A stretch of DNA of 64,000 nucleotides from contig NZ_CP180210.1 of NCBI RefSeq assembly GCF_047556435.1, positions 1,736,001-1,800,000 of the forward strand. Reading direction: 5' to 3'. Of the stretch, positions 45,920 to 53,972 are shown piece by piece. Position 1 is the stretch's first letter, and each line of letters begins with the position of its first letter. A program made the position numbers and the translations under genes. A model generated the notes under the pieces. That model did not search any database. It worked only from the letters and a program-made list of their open reading frames with translations, and was not told the DNA's origin. Source of the stretch: Alteromonas sp047556435 (GTDB lineage: Bacteria > Pseudomonadota > Gammaproteobacteria > Enterobacterales > Alteromonadaceae).

Positions 45920-46957
45920 GTGACTCAGCCCATTGAAAACGGAGAATTTCTTTCTCTTTCCCGCCATCATCCGGAAGCACTGTCCGGTATTTCTGCTTTT
46001 ACGCTGGATAACGGTACGCAAGTAACAGTAACCGCTCCGGGGATTATTTCTTTTACTCCAAAAGCGGTAAACGCTAACACCAAGCACATCATTTATTCAT
46101 GCGGTGTGCACGGGAACGAGACGGCACCGATAGAAATTTGCGACGAGATGGTTAAACACCTGTTAACAGGTAAGTTGCAAGCCTGCCACCGGGTACTGTT
46201 TCTGTTCGGCAACCTGCCGGCGATGGATATTGGAAAGCGCTTTGTAGAAGAAAATATGAACCGGCTTTTCAGTGGTGCACATTCAGATGGCGATGGCCTT
46301 ATCAATAATGAGCGGATAAGGGCAAAGCAGCTAGAGGACGCCGTATCTGAATTTTACGCATCGGCACCGGCGCAGGCCCCCCGTTTTCATTATGACCTGC
46401 ATACCGCAATCCGTGCCTCGAAGAACGAGAAGTTTGCCGTGTACCCGTATCTTCACGAGCGTCGTCACAGCACAGGGCAACTGGCCTTTCTGGCCGCCTG
46501 TGGCGTGAAAACCATACTGCTCTCGGAAAGTCCCACTACAACTTTTAGTTACTATTCTTCCTGTCAGCATCAGGCACATGCCTTTACTGTAGAGTTGGGA
46601 AAGGTGCGCCCGTTTGGTGAAAATGATATGTCACGCTTTGAAGATGCGAAACAGGCACTGACAAAACTGGTTACAGAAAAAGAGTTCGCGCCAGAGGTCG
46701 ATTTATCTACACTTGATATTTATCGGGTAAATCAGGTGATAAACAAGCATCAGGACGATTTTACCCTGCACTTTGCCGATGATACGCCGAATTTTACGGA
46801 TTATGCGAAAGGCACGGTTCTGGCTACTGAATCGGGCGCAAGTTATGAGACACAGTACGATGGTGAAGCGATTGTGTTCCCTAACGCGAACGTTGCATTA
46901 GGTCAGCGCGCACTACTGACAGTTGTACCAACAACACTGGAAAACCCCGATGTTTAA
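45920..46957 (+). CDS. astE: Succinylglutamate desuccinylase
   Basis: AstE hydrolyses N-succinylglutamate to glutamate and succinate, the last step of the arginine succinyltransferase pathway. It is a zinc carboxypeptidase-like protein: the HGNETAP motif (IIYSCGVHGNETAPIEICD) is near residue 63, followed by NxxR-like NMNRLFSG and HYDLHTAIRAS. The 345 residues are usual. The start is GTG at 45920 with AGGTGA upstream. No other ast genes lie nearby, so the pathway is split. Its stop overlaps the HIT gene by eight bases. Confidence 0.93.
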   Translation: MTQPIENGEFLSLSRHHPEALSGISAFTLDNGTQVTVTAPGIISFTPKAVNANTKHIIYSCGVHGNETAPIEICDEMVKHLLTGKLQACHRVLFLFGNLPAMDIGKRFVEENMNRLFSGAHSDGDGLINNERIRAKQLEDAVSEFYASAPAQAPRFHYDLHTAIRASKNEKFAVYPYLHERRHSTGQLAFLAACGVKTILLSESPTTTFSYYSSCQHQAHAFTVELGKVRPFGENDMSRFEDAKQALTKLVTEKEFAPEVDLSTLDIYRVNQVINKHQDDFTLHFADDTPNFTDYAKGTVLATESGASYETQYDGEAIVFPNANVALGQRALLTVVPTTLENPDV

Positions 46958-47354
46958 ACTTGACGAGAGACTGGCAAATGATACCTGTCGGGTAGGGCTG
47001 CTGCCGCTTTGCGAAGTATTGTTAATGAACGATAGTCAGTTCCCTTGGGTGATACTGGTGCCAAGGCGCGAAGGCATGACTGAAATACTGGATTTGCACC
47101 AGGATGAGCAAGCCCAGCTATGGGAAGAGTCACGTCAGGTATCGATAGCATTGCGCGATCTATTTCAGCCGGATAAGCTGAACATCGCGGCGTTGGGGAA
47201 CGTGGTCAGTCAGCTTCACCTTCATCATGTTGCCAGATACACAACTGACGTGGCATGGCCAGCACCAGTATGGGGGCGACAGCCTGCAGTACCTTACACC
47301 CAGGACCGGATGGTAACGTTATGTCAGCAGCTTGCTGAAAAGCTTGGAATATAA
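46950..47354 (+). CDS. HIT-family hydrolase
   Basis: Members of the HIT superfamily hydrolyse nucleoside phosphate conjugates. The active-site triad is QLHLHHVARYTTD (HxHxH), near residue 92, in a 134-residue protein of the DUF-type HIT branch with WVILVPRREGMTEI at the N-terminal half. The ATG at 46950 overlaps the astE stop by eight bases, implying coupled translation. A specific substrate cannot be read from the sequence. Confidence 0.88.
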   Translation: MFKLDERLANDTCRVGLLPLCEVLLMNDSQFPWVILVPRREGMTEILDLHQDEQAQLWEESRQVSIALRDLFQPDKLNIAALGNVVSQLHLHHVARYTTDVAWPAPVWGRQPAVPYTQDRMVTLCQQLAEKLGI

Positions 47355-47417
47355 CGCTTGTTATATTGAACGACAGTCAATTGCATGCACGCAGTTGCAA
47401 ACAAAAAAGATTACTTC

Positions 47418-47744
47418 ATGATCATTACTACAACACCCAATCTGGAAGGCAAGAAGATTGAACAATATTACGGCATCGTGGTAGGCGAAGCGGTGATGGG
47501 CGCCAACCTGTTTAAAGATTTGTTCGCTTCTATTCGGGATATTGTCGGCGGGCGTTCCGGCTCGTACGAGGATGAGCTGACAAAAGCAAGAAAACTTGCC
47601 TTTACGGAACTTGAGCATGAGGCCAGAGGAATGGGCGCGAACGCTGTAGTAGGTATTGATATTGATTATGAAGTGATTGGCGAAAAAGGCAGTATGCTGA
47701 TGGTAAGTATCAGCGGTACGGCGGTTCGCGCTGTTGATTGTTAG
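47418..47744 (+). CDS. YbjQ family protein (UPF0145)
   Basis: A 108-residue cytoplasmic protein matching YbjQ end to end: MIITTTPNLEGKKIEQYYGIVVGEAVMGANLFKDLFA, then a helix KARKLAFTELEHEARGMGANAVVGIDIDYEVIG. The family is a putative heavy-metal-binding fold and forms ring-shaped oligomers. Earlier starts at 47385 lack a ribosome site; the ATG at 47418 matches the E. coli length of 107. It is a separate unit downstream of astE and the HIT gene. Confidence 0.92.
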   Translation: MIITTTPNLEGKKIEQYYGIVVGEAVMGANLFKDLFASIRDIVGGRSGSYEDELTKARKLAFTELEHEARGMGANAVVGIDIDYEVIGEKGSMLMVSISGTAVRAVDC

Positions 47745-47780
47745 GGAAGATGCAAACACGTTTATCGTCACTCAGCGAGT

Positions 47781-47863
47781 CTGAAGCACGAAGTTGCAAG
47801 GCAGGGTTCGCAGGGAATGAGAGTCGTTCCTGGCAGAAAGCTTGTCGTAAATGCGTGCTTCAG
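47781..47863. repeat. Inverted repeat in a gene-free stretch
   Basis: CTGAAGCACG at 47781-47790 is exactly complementary to CGTGCTTCAG at 47854-47863, with a 63-base loop. The wider stretch 47745-48133 holds no supported gene. A 51-codon GTG-started frame at 47905-48060 on the minus strand exists but is not convincing. Confidence 0.4.
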
Positions 47864-48133
47864 GGCTCGCGCTGCGGGGCTTTCAGCCAAGCGCCTGCTT
47901 GTCGTTAGTTTTTTGACTTAACCCAGTAGGCCTGCAAAAGACCATCTTGATTTGTCACTTGGCTGTGAGCCTGAGCGATATCCGGCGAGTCCGGCACTGT
48001 GGTTAGCTGCTGACTTTTTGGCGTAATATTACCGTCTCGTTGAGGCAAGGGCGCATGCACTAATGTTGGCAGGCAGAGAGGCTGGTCATCTGGTGTGTGT
48101 CAGTCTCCCAAATGCTGTTGTCTCAGCTCAGCA

Positions 48134-48295
48134 TTACCAGCTGTCCTTTTCATCATCCTTGTCTTTGTAAGGATCCTTTTTAGGTGTAAAGCCTTTCGGT
48201 GTTTTAAATTTGGTGCTGTACTTAAGCAGCATGAGGTTGCTCAGTATGACGCCAAAAATTAACGCAACGATAATTATTATCCAGGTAAGACTCAT
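48134..48295 (-). CDS. DUF2897 family small membrane protein
   Basis: A 53-residue protein with one N-terminal membrane helix (MSLTWIIIIVALIFGVILSN) and a charged tail ending KDPYKDKDDEKDSW. This length and layout match DUF2897, found in Shewanella and Alteromonas relatives. The ATG overlaps the stop of the M15 peptidase gene as ATGA, so the two should be translationally coupled and share an operon with dapE. Function is unknown. Confidence 0.85.
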   Translation of the reverse strand: MSLTWIIIIVALIFGVILSNLMLLKYSTKFKTPKGFTPKKDPYKDKDDEKDSW

Positions 48296-48966
48296 GATAA
48301 TCCCTCATTTAGTACATAACGTGAGTACAATCGTGGCAGAGCGTCGATAAGCGTCTGCCTGCCTTCCAGACTGGCGTTTCTTAACGCCATTTCCAATGCA
48401 TTTTTATTGCGTAATTGTTCGAATGGCATAGCACTGGCTTTATGACTTAGATGCCAGCGCTCGGTGGCTACGCCGCCTCTGAATTCGCTAAACGGGCGAT
48501 AAAAGCCAAACTTTTCAGCATTATCATCAAGCCATGCAGACAAGGTTGCACAGGGCCCGTCTTCGCAATATTCACTATCTACCAGTTCAAAAGAATGGTT
48601 ACTGGCTTTTACACTGGCGCGATCATAAACGTCAATATCGGTGCCCCAATGATGTCTGCTGCCCCCGGGCATAGCCGACCAGGTAAGAATAGCCGTCAGC
48701 TTGTCTTCTGCGCTGAGTGTTTGCGGGTCCAGCAACTGACCGTCGGCGTCATACAATGGCATTTCTCCGCGCCATTTTTTATTCCAGATTTGCCGCTGAC
48801 GTTCAAAGCTGCGGTACGCTGAGACCAGTTGACAGTCAATACCTGCCGCGGCGGCAGCATCCTGCATGGCGAGAAATGCTGCCAGGGTATCCGGATGCAG
48901 ACGGTGGCCGTTACCGGCATCTGTCAGGTAGTGATTCGCCTGGCCAAGCCAGTCTGCATCAGTCAT
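48292..48966 (-). CDS. M15-family D-Ala-D-Ala carboxypeptidase-like protein
   Basis: A zinc peptidase of the VanY/DdpX type. The metal-binding residues are in GGSRHHWGTDIDVYD and TERWHLSHKAS, and the substrate-loop SAYRSFERQRQIWNKKW precedes them. From the ATG at 48966 it is 224 residues with no signal peptide, which is unusual for a cell-wall enzyme and fits a cytoplasmic LD- or DD-carboxypeptidase. It overlaps dapE by eight bases and DUF2897 by four. Linkage to dapE, which makes meso-diaminopimelate precursors, suggests a role in wall turnover. Confidence 0.88.
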   Translation of the reverse strand: MTDADWLGQANHYLTDAGNGHRLHPDTLAAFLAMQDAAAAAGIDCQLVSAYRSFERQRQIWNKKWRGEMPLYDADGQLLDPQTLSAEDKLTAILTWSAMPGGSRHHWGTDIDVYDRASVKASNHSFELVDSEYCEDGPCATLSAWLDDNAEKFGFYRPFSEFRGGVATERWHLSHKASAMPFEQLRNKNALEMALRNASLEGRQTLIDALPRLYSRYVLNEGLS

Positions 48967-50089
48967 GCAACAGCCCTTTGAGAATGCCGTAGTACATTTG
49001 CTCGAGCTTTCGCAAGTCTTCCATACAGACATGCTCATCGACTTTATGAATAGTCGCATTCACCGGACCAAGTTCAATCACTTCAGCGCCGGTTGGGGCG
49101 ATGAATCGCCCATCAGATGTCCCGCCTGCCGTCGACAGTGTCGTTGGCTTGCCATTCACTGACTCAATGGCAGCTTCGGTTGCTTTCAGCAATTCCCCTT
49201 TATCAGTGAGAAACGGCTGGCCGTTAAATGTCCATTTGATGTCGTAGTTGAGATGATGTGAATCCAGAATGTGAGTGACGCGGTCGATCAGTAGCTTATC
49301 GGTCAACTCTGTGGAAAAGCGGAAATTAAAGCAAACATGCATTTTTCCCGGGATCACATTCCCTGCACCGGTGCCGGCGTGAATGTTGGAAATCTGAAAG
49401 CTGGTAGGCGGAAAAAACTCGTTGCCGTCATCCCAGTGCGCCTCTGCCAGCTCGGCCAGCGCACTGGCTCCCGCATGTACCGGGTTCTCGGCCAGGTGAG
49501 GGTAGGCGACATGGCCCTGAATACCATGAACGGTAAGATCCCCGGTTAGCGATCCCCTACGCCCGTTTTTCACAATATCGCCGACAAAATCGGTGCTGGA
49601 AGGCTCACCGACCACGCACCAGGTGATTTTTTCATTGCGCGCTTCCAGTGTATCAATGACGCGAGTCGTACCGTTAATAAACGGGCCCTCTTCGTCACTG
49701 GTGATAAGAAAGGCAATGCTTCCGCGATGATCCGGGTAGTCTTCCACAAAGCGTCTGGTTGCGACCAGCATGGCGGCGAGTGAGCCCTTCATATCTGCTG
49801 CGCCGCGCCCGTGCAGGTTACCGCCAAGTTTGGTGGCGGTGAAAGGGGGCGTTTGCCAGGCCTCTTCCGGACCGCTGGGTACCACATCGGTGTGGCCGGC
49901 AAAACAAAATACCGGGCCGGTATTGCCTCGGCGCGACCAGAGGTTGGTGGTATCTTCAAATACCATGGTTTCATTGTTGAAACCAAGCTCACCCAGCCAG
50001 CTTTTCATAAAATCCTGGCATCCAGCGTCATCTGGCGTTACAGAGCGCTGGTTTATCAGTAAGGTTGCGATTTCAATTACATCTTGCAT
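48959..50089 (-). CDS. dapE: Succinyl-diaminopimelate desuccinylase
   Basis: DapE removes succinate from N-succinyl-L,L-diaminopimelate in the lysine/peptidoglycan pathway. The zinc motifs are FAGHTDVVPSGPEEAW near residue 66 and GRGAADMKGSLAAM near 98, with the catalytic Glu in TSDEEGPFINGT and the final AVxEL-like segment VNATIHKVDEHV. At 376 residues it is full length. Its start overlaps the yffB stop by one base, the same yffB-dapE order as in E. coli. Confidence 0.96.
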   Translation of the reverse strand: MQDVIEIATLLINQRSVTPDDAGCQDFMKSWLGELGFNNETMVFEDTTNLWSRRGNTGPVFCFAGHTDVVPSGPEEAWQTPPFTATKLGGNLHGRGAADMKGSLAAMLVATRRFVEDYPDHRGSIAFLITSDEEGPFINGTTRVIDTLEARNEKITWCVVGEPSSTDFVGDIVKNGRRGSLTGDLTVHGIQGHVAYPHLAENPVHAGASALAELAEAHWDDGNEFFPPTSFQISNIHAGTGAGNVIPGKMHVCFNFRFSTELTDKLLIDRVTHILDSHHLNYDIKWTFNGQPFLTDKGELLKATEAAIESVNGKPTTLSTAGGTSDGRFIAPTGAEVIELGPVNATIHKVDEHVCMEDLRKLEQMYYGILKGLLHD

Positions 50090-50433
50090 CAGGAAAAAAT
50101 ATCCTCGTACTGCCCGGGCTTAAAGCCCAGGTGAAGTGAGCCGTTGTGTTCAAGTACTGGTCGCTTAATCATGGCTGGATGCTCGCGAAGCAGGGCAAGG
50201 GCTTTCGGCTGGTCCATATCCGCTTTTTGCTCTTCTGGTAACTGACGGTAGGTGGTGCCGCGTTTGTTCACCAGGTTTTCCCAGCCAAGCTCATCGAACG
50301 CCTGTTGCAGCCAGTCTGCATCTACACCGTCTTTTCTGTAGTCATGGAATTGAAATGCTACGTCATTGGCCTCCAGCCATTTTCTGGCTTTTTTAATCGT
50401 GTCGCAATTAGGGATGCCGTACATCGTTGTCAT
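50089..50433 (-). CDS. ArsC/Spx-family reductase-like protein (YffB)
   Basis: A 114-residue thioredoxin-fold protein of the ArsC family: MYGIPNCDTIKKARKWL near the start, FHDYRKDG and LVNKRGTTYRQL. It keeps one Cys (PNCDT), as in the YffB/MgsR branch, and is not a classical arsenate reductase in context. It leads into dapE. Two possible ATGs (50433 and 50424) lie three codons apart; neither has a clear ribosome site. Promoter signals in the upstream stretch (50434-50714) are not obvious. Confidence 0.88.
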   Translation of the reverse strand: MTTMYGIPNCDTIKKARKWLEANDVAFQFHDYRKDGVDADWLQQAFDELGWENLVNKRGTTYRQLPEEQKADMDQPKALALLREHPAMIKRPVLEHNGSLHLGFKPGQYEDIFS

Positions 50434-50714
50434 AGTGTCTAAGATTCCTTCAATATGATTGTGCTCAGTCTATCTTTTGGCGGTTTGGGATGCAAAAGGT
50501 ACAAGCCGCGTGTAACGCTTACAGCACGCGACCCGGTGATAGTTGTAAAAAATCAGTGGCAACCACTGTACCACGGGGTGTGTGTCATTGCCGGTAGCAG
50601 GCATGACTTGTGCATTTACTTCTTGCACAGTCATTCAAAACTCATCAGTTTCGGGTGCACAGCCTCTTATTGTTGCTGTGACCTGCTAAACATGGACTCA
50701 ACTAAGGAGATACT

Positions 50715-51146
50715 ATGGCTATTGTAAAAACAGCTTCTGCACGTTATCAACCACTAGGCAAAGATGGAAAAGGACAGGTAAGTCTGGGCAGCGGTGCACT
50801 GTCGGAGCAGCCTTACGGTTTCAACACCCGGTTTGAAGATAAACCCGGAACCAATCCTGAGGAACTGATTGCCGGGGCGCACGCCAGTTGTTACGCCATG
50901 GCGCTGTCATTCGCGCTGGCGGATGCCGGTTACGACAGTGGCGAATTAAATGTTGATGCTGAAGTCACGTTAGAAAAAGACGGTGATGGATTTACCGTAA
51001 CGGCATCCGCATTGACGCTGGATGCGAAGGTTGCAGGTATTGAAGAACGGGAGTTTGACTCGATTGCGAATGATGCCAAAGAGAACTGTCCGATTTCAAA
51101 ACTGCTGAATGCGGAAATCTCATTAAAATATGATTTCAGCAACTAA
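50715..51146 (+). CDS. OsmC-family peroxiredoxin
   Basis: OsmC proteins reduce organic hydroperoxides with two Cys. Both are present: HASCYAMALSFALADAGY (peroxidatic, near residue 60) and KENCPISKLL (resolving, near 124). The 143 residues, ending ISLKYDFS, match E. coli-type OsmC. AAGGAG precedes the ATG. It is a lone gene convergent with the EIIA-like gene. Confidence 0.93.
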   Translation: MAIVKTASARYQPLGKDGKGQVSLGSGALSEQPYGFNTRFEDKPGTNPEELIAGAHASCYAMALSFALADAGYDSGELNVDAEVTLEKDGDGFTVTASALTLDAKVAGIEEREFDSIANDAKENCPISKLLNAEISLKYDFSN

Positions 51147-51194
51147 ACGCCTTTACGATGATGCGCGTGCTGATTTTTCTGCACTGGTTGTGTA

Positions 51195-51701
51195 TCAGGC
51201 GTAAGCAGTAAACAGTACATCATGGGGCGCGGTCAGCTGGCTCGTGCGGGCTGGCACCAGCGCCTTTAATGCAGAGGCATTCAGCACACTCACCACGCAC
51301 ACCGGTGCAACTTGCTGCTGTCGAAGCCATGCCGTATTCAGGCGCATCACTGTGTCGCCGGCAGTTACGTTACTATGTTTACGCACCAAAAATTCACACT
51401 TTTCTCCCATCAGCCGCGTCATATCGTGGCCGTAACGCACCCGGATCTTAAGACCTTTCTTACTGGTCACCGCAAATGAATATGACAACGCATCGCAATC
51501 AATGATTTTGCCGGTAACTGGCGAGCATATCAGGTGAGACGCCGTGTAAATAAGCTGTCCCGGCCCATAAATTCCGCAGCTGACAAGGGCATCTTCGTGC
51601 GATGTCAAATCATCCCGTTTGCCAGAGGCCGGTGTCATTACAGGAATCGCCAGTCGCACGGACTCAGGTGGGCTGTCGGGTAAAAATGTCGCTGGAAGCA
51701 T
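51195..51701 (-). CDS. Degenerate EIIA-Glc-like domain protein
   Basis: The 168 residues align in order with the Crr fold: CSPVTGKIIDCDALSYSFAV with the APVDGTI...HAFSI region, SKKGLKIRVRYGHD with the SGVELFVHFGID strand, and AGDTVMRL with VGDTVIEF. The two PTS histidines are missing: the phospho-acceptor His (90 in E. coli) is Arg, and the other (75) is Tyr. It therefore cannot relay phosphate as EIIA does; a binding or regulatory role is possible. The assignment rests on visual alignment. It starts four bases after an ACT-domain gene, so the two form a unit. Confidence 0.62.
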   Translation of the reverse strand: MLPATFLPDSPPESVRLAIPVMTPASGKRDDLTSHEDALVSCGIYGPGQLIYTASHLICSPVTGKIIDCDALSYSFAVTSKKGLKIRVRYGHDMTRLMGEKCEFLVRKHSNVTAGDTVMRLNTAWLRQQQVAPVCVVSVLNASALKALVPARTSQLTAPHDVLFTAYA

Positions 51702-51705
51702 CGGA

Positions 51706-52089
51706 TCAGTCGTTTACTGTGTAGCCATTTTTTCGCAGCGCCTCGGTGGCAGCTTTAAGTTTTTTATCCTTAACCAGAAAAAAGTCGGTTTCGAAGGTCG
51801 ATACAACGAAAATCGCGACTTTGGCTTCGGCCAGTACAGCACCAATCTGTGCCATGATCCCCACCATGGAGAGATGCAGCGGGCCTAATAACTCAAGCGC
51901 ACGCCATTGTGGATCGGATTCCAGTGAACGAACGGGGATATCTGAAGGAACAACAATGGATAATTCATCCGACGTTTTGCCAAGAAAGAAAAGCGGACTT
52001 GCGAGCACCGACGCCGGAATATCAGCGTCTGCATCCAGACTGTGAATGACAAATTGCTGGGGCAGTACGCTGAGTGTCTGTTTTGGCAT
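51706..52089 (-). CDS. ACT-domain protein (CASTOR-like)
   Basis: A 127-residue protein built of two ACT-like halves: FVIHSLDADADIPASVL near the start, SDELSIVVPSDIPV, and the C-terminal PLHLSMVGIMAQIGAVLAEAKVAIFVVSTFETDFFLVKDKKL, which is the ACT signature with Ile-Phe-Val-Val-Ser-Thr. Such proteins bind amino acids or small effectors. No enzyme domain is fused. It is upstream of the EIIA-like gene, with four bases between them. Its start faces the DnaA-box cluster. Confidence 0.82.
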   Translation of the reverse strand: MPKQTLSVLPQQFVIHSLDADADIPASVLASPLFFLGKTSDELSIVVPSDIPVRSLESDPQWRALELLGPLHLSMVGIMAQIGAVLAEAKVAIFVVSTFETDFFLVKDKKLKAATEALRKNGYTVND

Positions 52090-52157
52090 ATGCGAAAAAT
52101 CGATCCATGAGAAAATGAATAATCATTAAATCACTATCTGTTGGTAAGTGCTACGTG

Positions 52158-52280
52158 TTATCCACTTAATCTGTGGATAAGTTTGTTGAGTAGTTTGGGG
52201 ATGAACGCTAATGGCATGATAAATAAGGGTTTAATAATTTGGTTAAACAATGTTCAGTGGATAAGATCATGTTAACCACA
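52158..52280. promoter_or_regulatory. DnaA-box cluster in a 300-bp gene-free stretch
   Basis: Three near-consensus DnaA boxes (TTATCCACA or one-base variants) occur within about 110 bp: TTATCCACT at 52158-52166 (+), TGTGGATAA at 52172-52180 (perfect box on the minus strand, facing the first), and AGTGGATAA at 52256-52264 (minus). A looser TTAACCACA is at 52272-52280. AT-rich sequence lies between the second and third. No oriC genes adjoin it. It may be a DnaA-titrating or reactivating site, or regulate the genes on either side. Confidence 0.55.
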
Positions 52281-52390
52281 AGCATTTTCCACCGCTTTTG
52301 TCTACACTGAATCGGTAAATTCTGTTGACAGAATCCGGAAGGTGGCTATTGACAGAGACGGGAACAATCTGATTTTTTTAGGAGTTGAGA

Positions 52391-52762
52391 GTGGAAAACG
52401 CAATGTGGCTGGATATGACGGTTGATGATGCCGACACTGTCAGTGAGTTTTATGCTGCAGTTATGGGGTGGCGTCGTGAAACCGTTGATATGGGGAATTA
52501 CGTAGACTTCGTAATGATTAAACCGGACGGATCGCCAGCTGGTGGCATTTGTCATCGACGCGGGCCAAACGCGGCATTACCGTCTGGCTGGATACCTTAT
52601 TTTACTGTGGCAGAACTTGCGTCATCCATCAATGCTGTTGTTGCAAAAGGGGGGGAGCAGGTTGGAGAGATCCGCACATTTGGTGACGCTGAATATTGTT
52701 TGATAAAAGATCCTGGTGGCAACCATTGTGCACTGTACGCTTCGTCAAAACCGGTCGCATAA
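52391..52762 (+). CDS. VOC-family (glyoxalase/bleomycin-resistance) protein
   Basis: A 123-residue vicinal-oxygen-chelate fold protein: MWLDMTVDDADTVSEFYAAVMGWRRETVDMG at the start, YVDFVMIKPDGSPAGGICH in the middle, and IKDPGGNHCALYASS at the end. Enzymatic role unknown; metal ligands are plausible but not all assignable by eye. The GTG at 52391 is chosen because AGGAG lies six bases upstream. It faces the ACT gene across the DnaA-box region. Confidence 0.85.
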   Translation: MENAMWLDMTVDDADTVSEFYAAVMGWRRETVDMGNYVDFVMIKPDGSPAGGICHRRGPNAALPSGWIPYFTVAELASSINAVVAKGGEQVGEIRTFGDAEYCLIKDPGGNHCALYASSKPVA

Positions 52763-52877
52763 TAAATCCGACTTAATTAATTACCTGTCCTTAGGGACAG
52801 ACATTCACAGAGCTAATTGCATTCTTTCGGGCAACTGATAAATTAGCAAAAGATTTCAATGACATGGGTATGAGAGA

Positions 52878-53972
52878 TTGACCCCTCCACTAGAAATATA
52901 TGCCGGACCCGGCGCAATGGATGAGTTAAGTCGACACGGTTTTCATGCTGACTTGTTTGATTATTTTGTTGGTGCTTCTGGTGGTCCGAAGTGGTTTACC
53001 TTAGCGGGACTCGACCGGATATTGTTTCCCGAGTGGTTTGCCTACCGGCGTGATCCTTTGCATGTAGTGGGTTCCTCGGCCGGTGCCTTCCGCGCCGCTT
53101 GCGCGGCACAACAGGATCCGCTTGCTGCAATCAACCGGCTGGCGGAACATTACTCCACGATGGTGTATTCGAAAAAGCCAACACGTTTTGAGATTACGCA
53201 GAAAGCCAAGGCGCTTATCAAGGACTTACTTGGGCCTTCCGGGGGCGTTGATATCGTGACCAACCCGCTGTTTAAGGCACATTTTATCGTGGCACGCTGT
53301 CACGGTCCGATGCAAAGCGAAAATCGCCTGACGCAGCTAAGTGGTCTGGCAATGAGTGCCGCAGCTAACGCGATGTCTAGAAAGCGGTTGTCACACCTTT
53401 ATACCCGCTCGGTGTTTCGTGCGCCTTTTTGTAACTTTAAGGTGAAAGATCCCTACCAGTTGCGAACAGAATATATTGAACTGGATATTGGTAACCTTGA
53501 GTCAGCGCTGCTGGGTTCAGGGTCTATCCCGATGGTGCTTGAAGGCGTAACGCGGGTAATGCATGCCCCTCGCGGGATGTATCGGGACGGCGGCATCATC
53601 GACTATCATTTTGATGTCAGTTTTGGGCCAACAAACGGTTTGGTAATGTATCCGCATTTTTATCCCAAACCGATTCCGGGCTGGTTTGATAAAGGCCTGA
53701 AGCGTCGTATTCCGCACGCCAGCAGTTATCACAACACGGTGATGCTGGTACCGTCAGCCGACTTTGTGTCAAGGCTACCGTATGGCAAAATCCCTGATCG
53801 CAGAGACTTTGAGGTGCTTGATGACAACAGTCGGATTGCCTACTGGCAAACGGTACTTCAGGAGTCCGATGCACTCGGAGAGTACTTTTTCAGGCTGGTG
53901 CGAACCGGAAAAGTCATGGATGTAATCAAGCCGCTGCCTTTTGACACTATGCATGTTCCTGTCGCGTCGTAA
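52878..53972 (+). CDS. Patatin-like phospholipase domain protein
   Basis: A 364-residue protein with the patatin signatures: the GASGGPKWF glycine loop near residue 33, the nucleophile elbow GSSAGAF (Ser near 65) and the DGG catalytic Asp motif in MYRDGGIIDYHF near 237. Substrate is unknown; patatins hydrolyse acyl lipids. There is no signal peptide. The frame opens with TTG at 52878, and no upstream ATG is available without a stop, so the start is unsure. Its 3' end overlaps the 3' end of the convergent response regulator gene by 26 bases. Confidence 0.82.
   Translation: MTPPLEIYAGPGAMDELSRHGFHADLFDYFVGASGGPKWFTLAGLDRILFPEWFAYRRDPLHVVGSSAGAFRAACAAQQDPLAAINRLAEHYSTMVYSKKPTRFEITQKAKALIKDLLGPSGGVDIVTNPLFKAHFIVARCHGPMQSENRLTQLSGLAMSAAANAMSRKRLSHLYTRSVFRAPFCNFKVKDPYQLRTEYIELDIGNLESALLGSGSIPMVLEGVTRVMHAPRGMYRDGGIIDYHFDVSFGPTNGLVMYPHFYPKPIPGWFDKGLKRRIPHASSYHNTVMLVPSADFVSRLPYGKIPDRRDFEVLDDNSRIAYWQTVLQESDALGEYFFRLVRTGKVMDVIKPLPFDTMHVPVAS

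Noticed and set aside
47905..48060. 51-codon minus-strand frame ending QAYWVKSKN
   Set aside because: It has no ATG, a doubtful GTG start and no recognised family; kept only as part of a finding on the interval.
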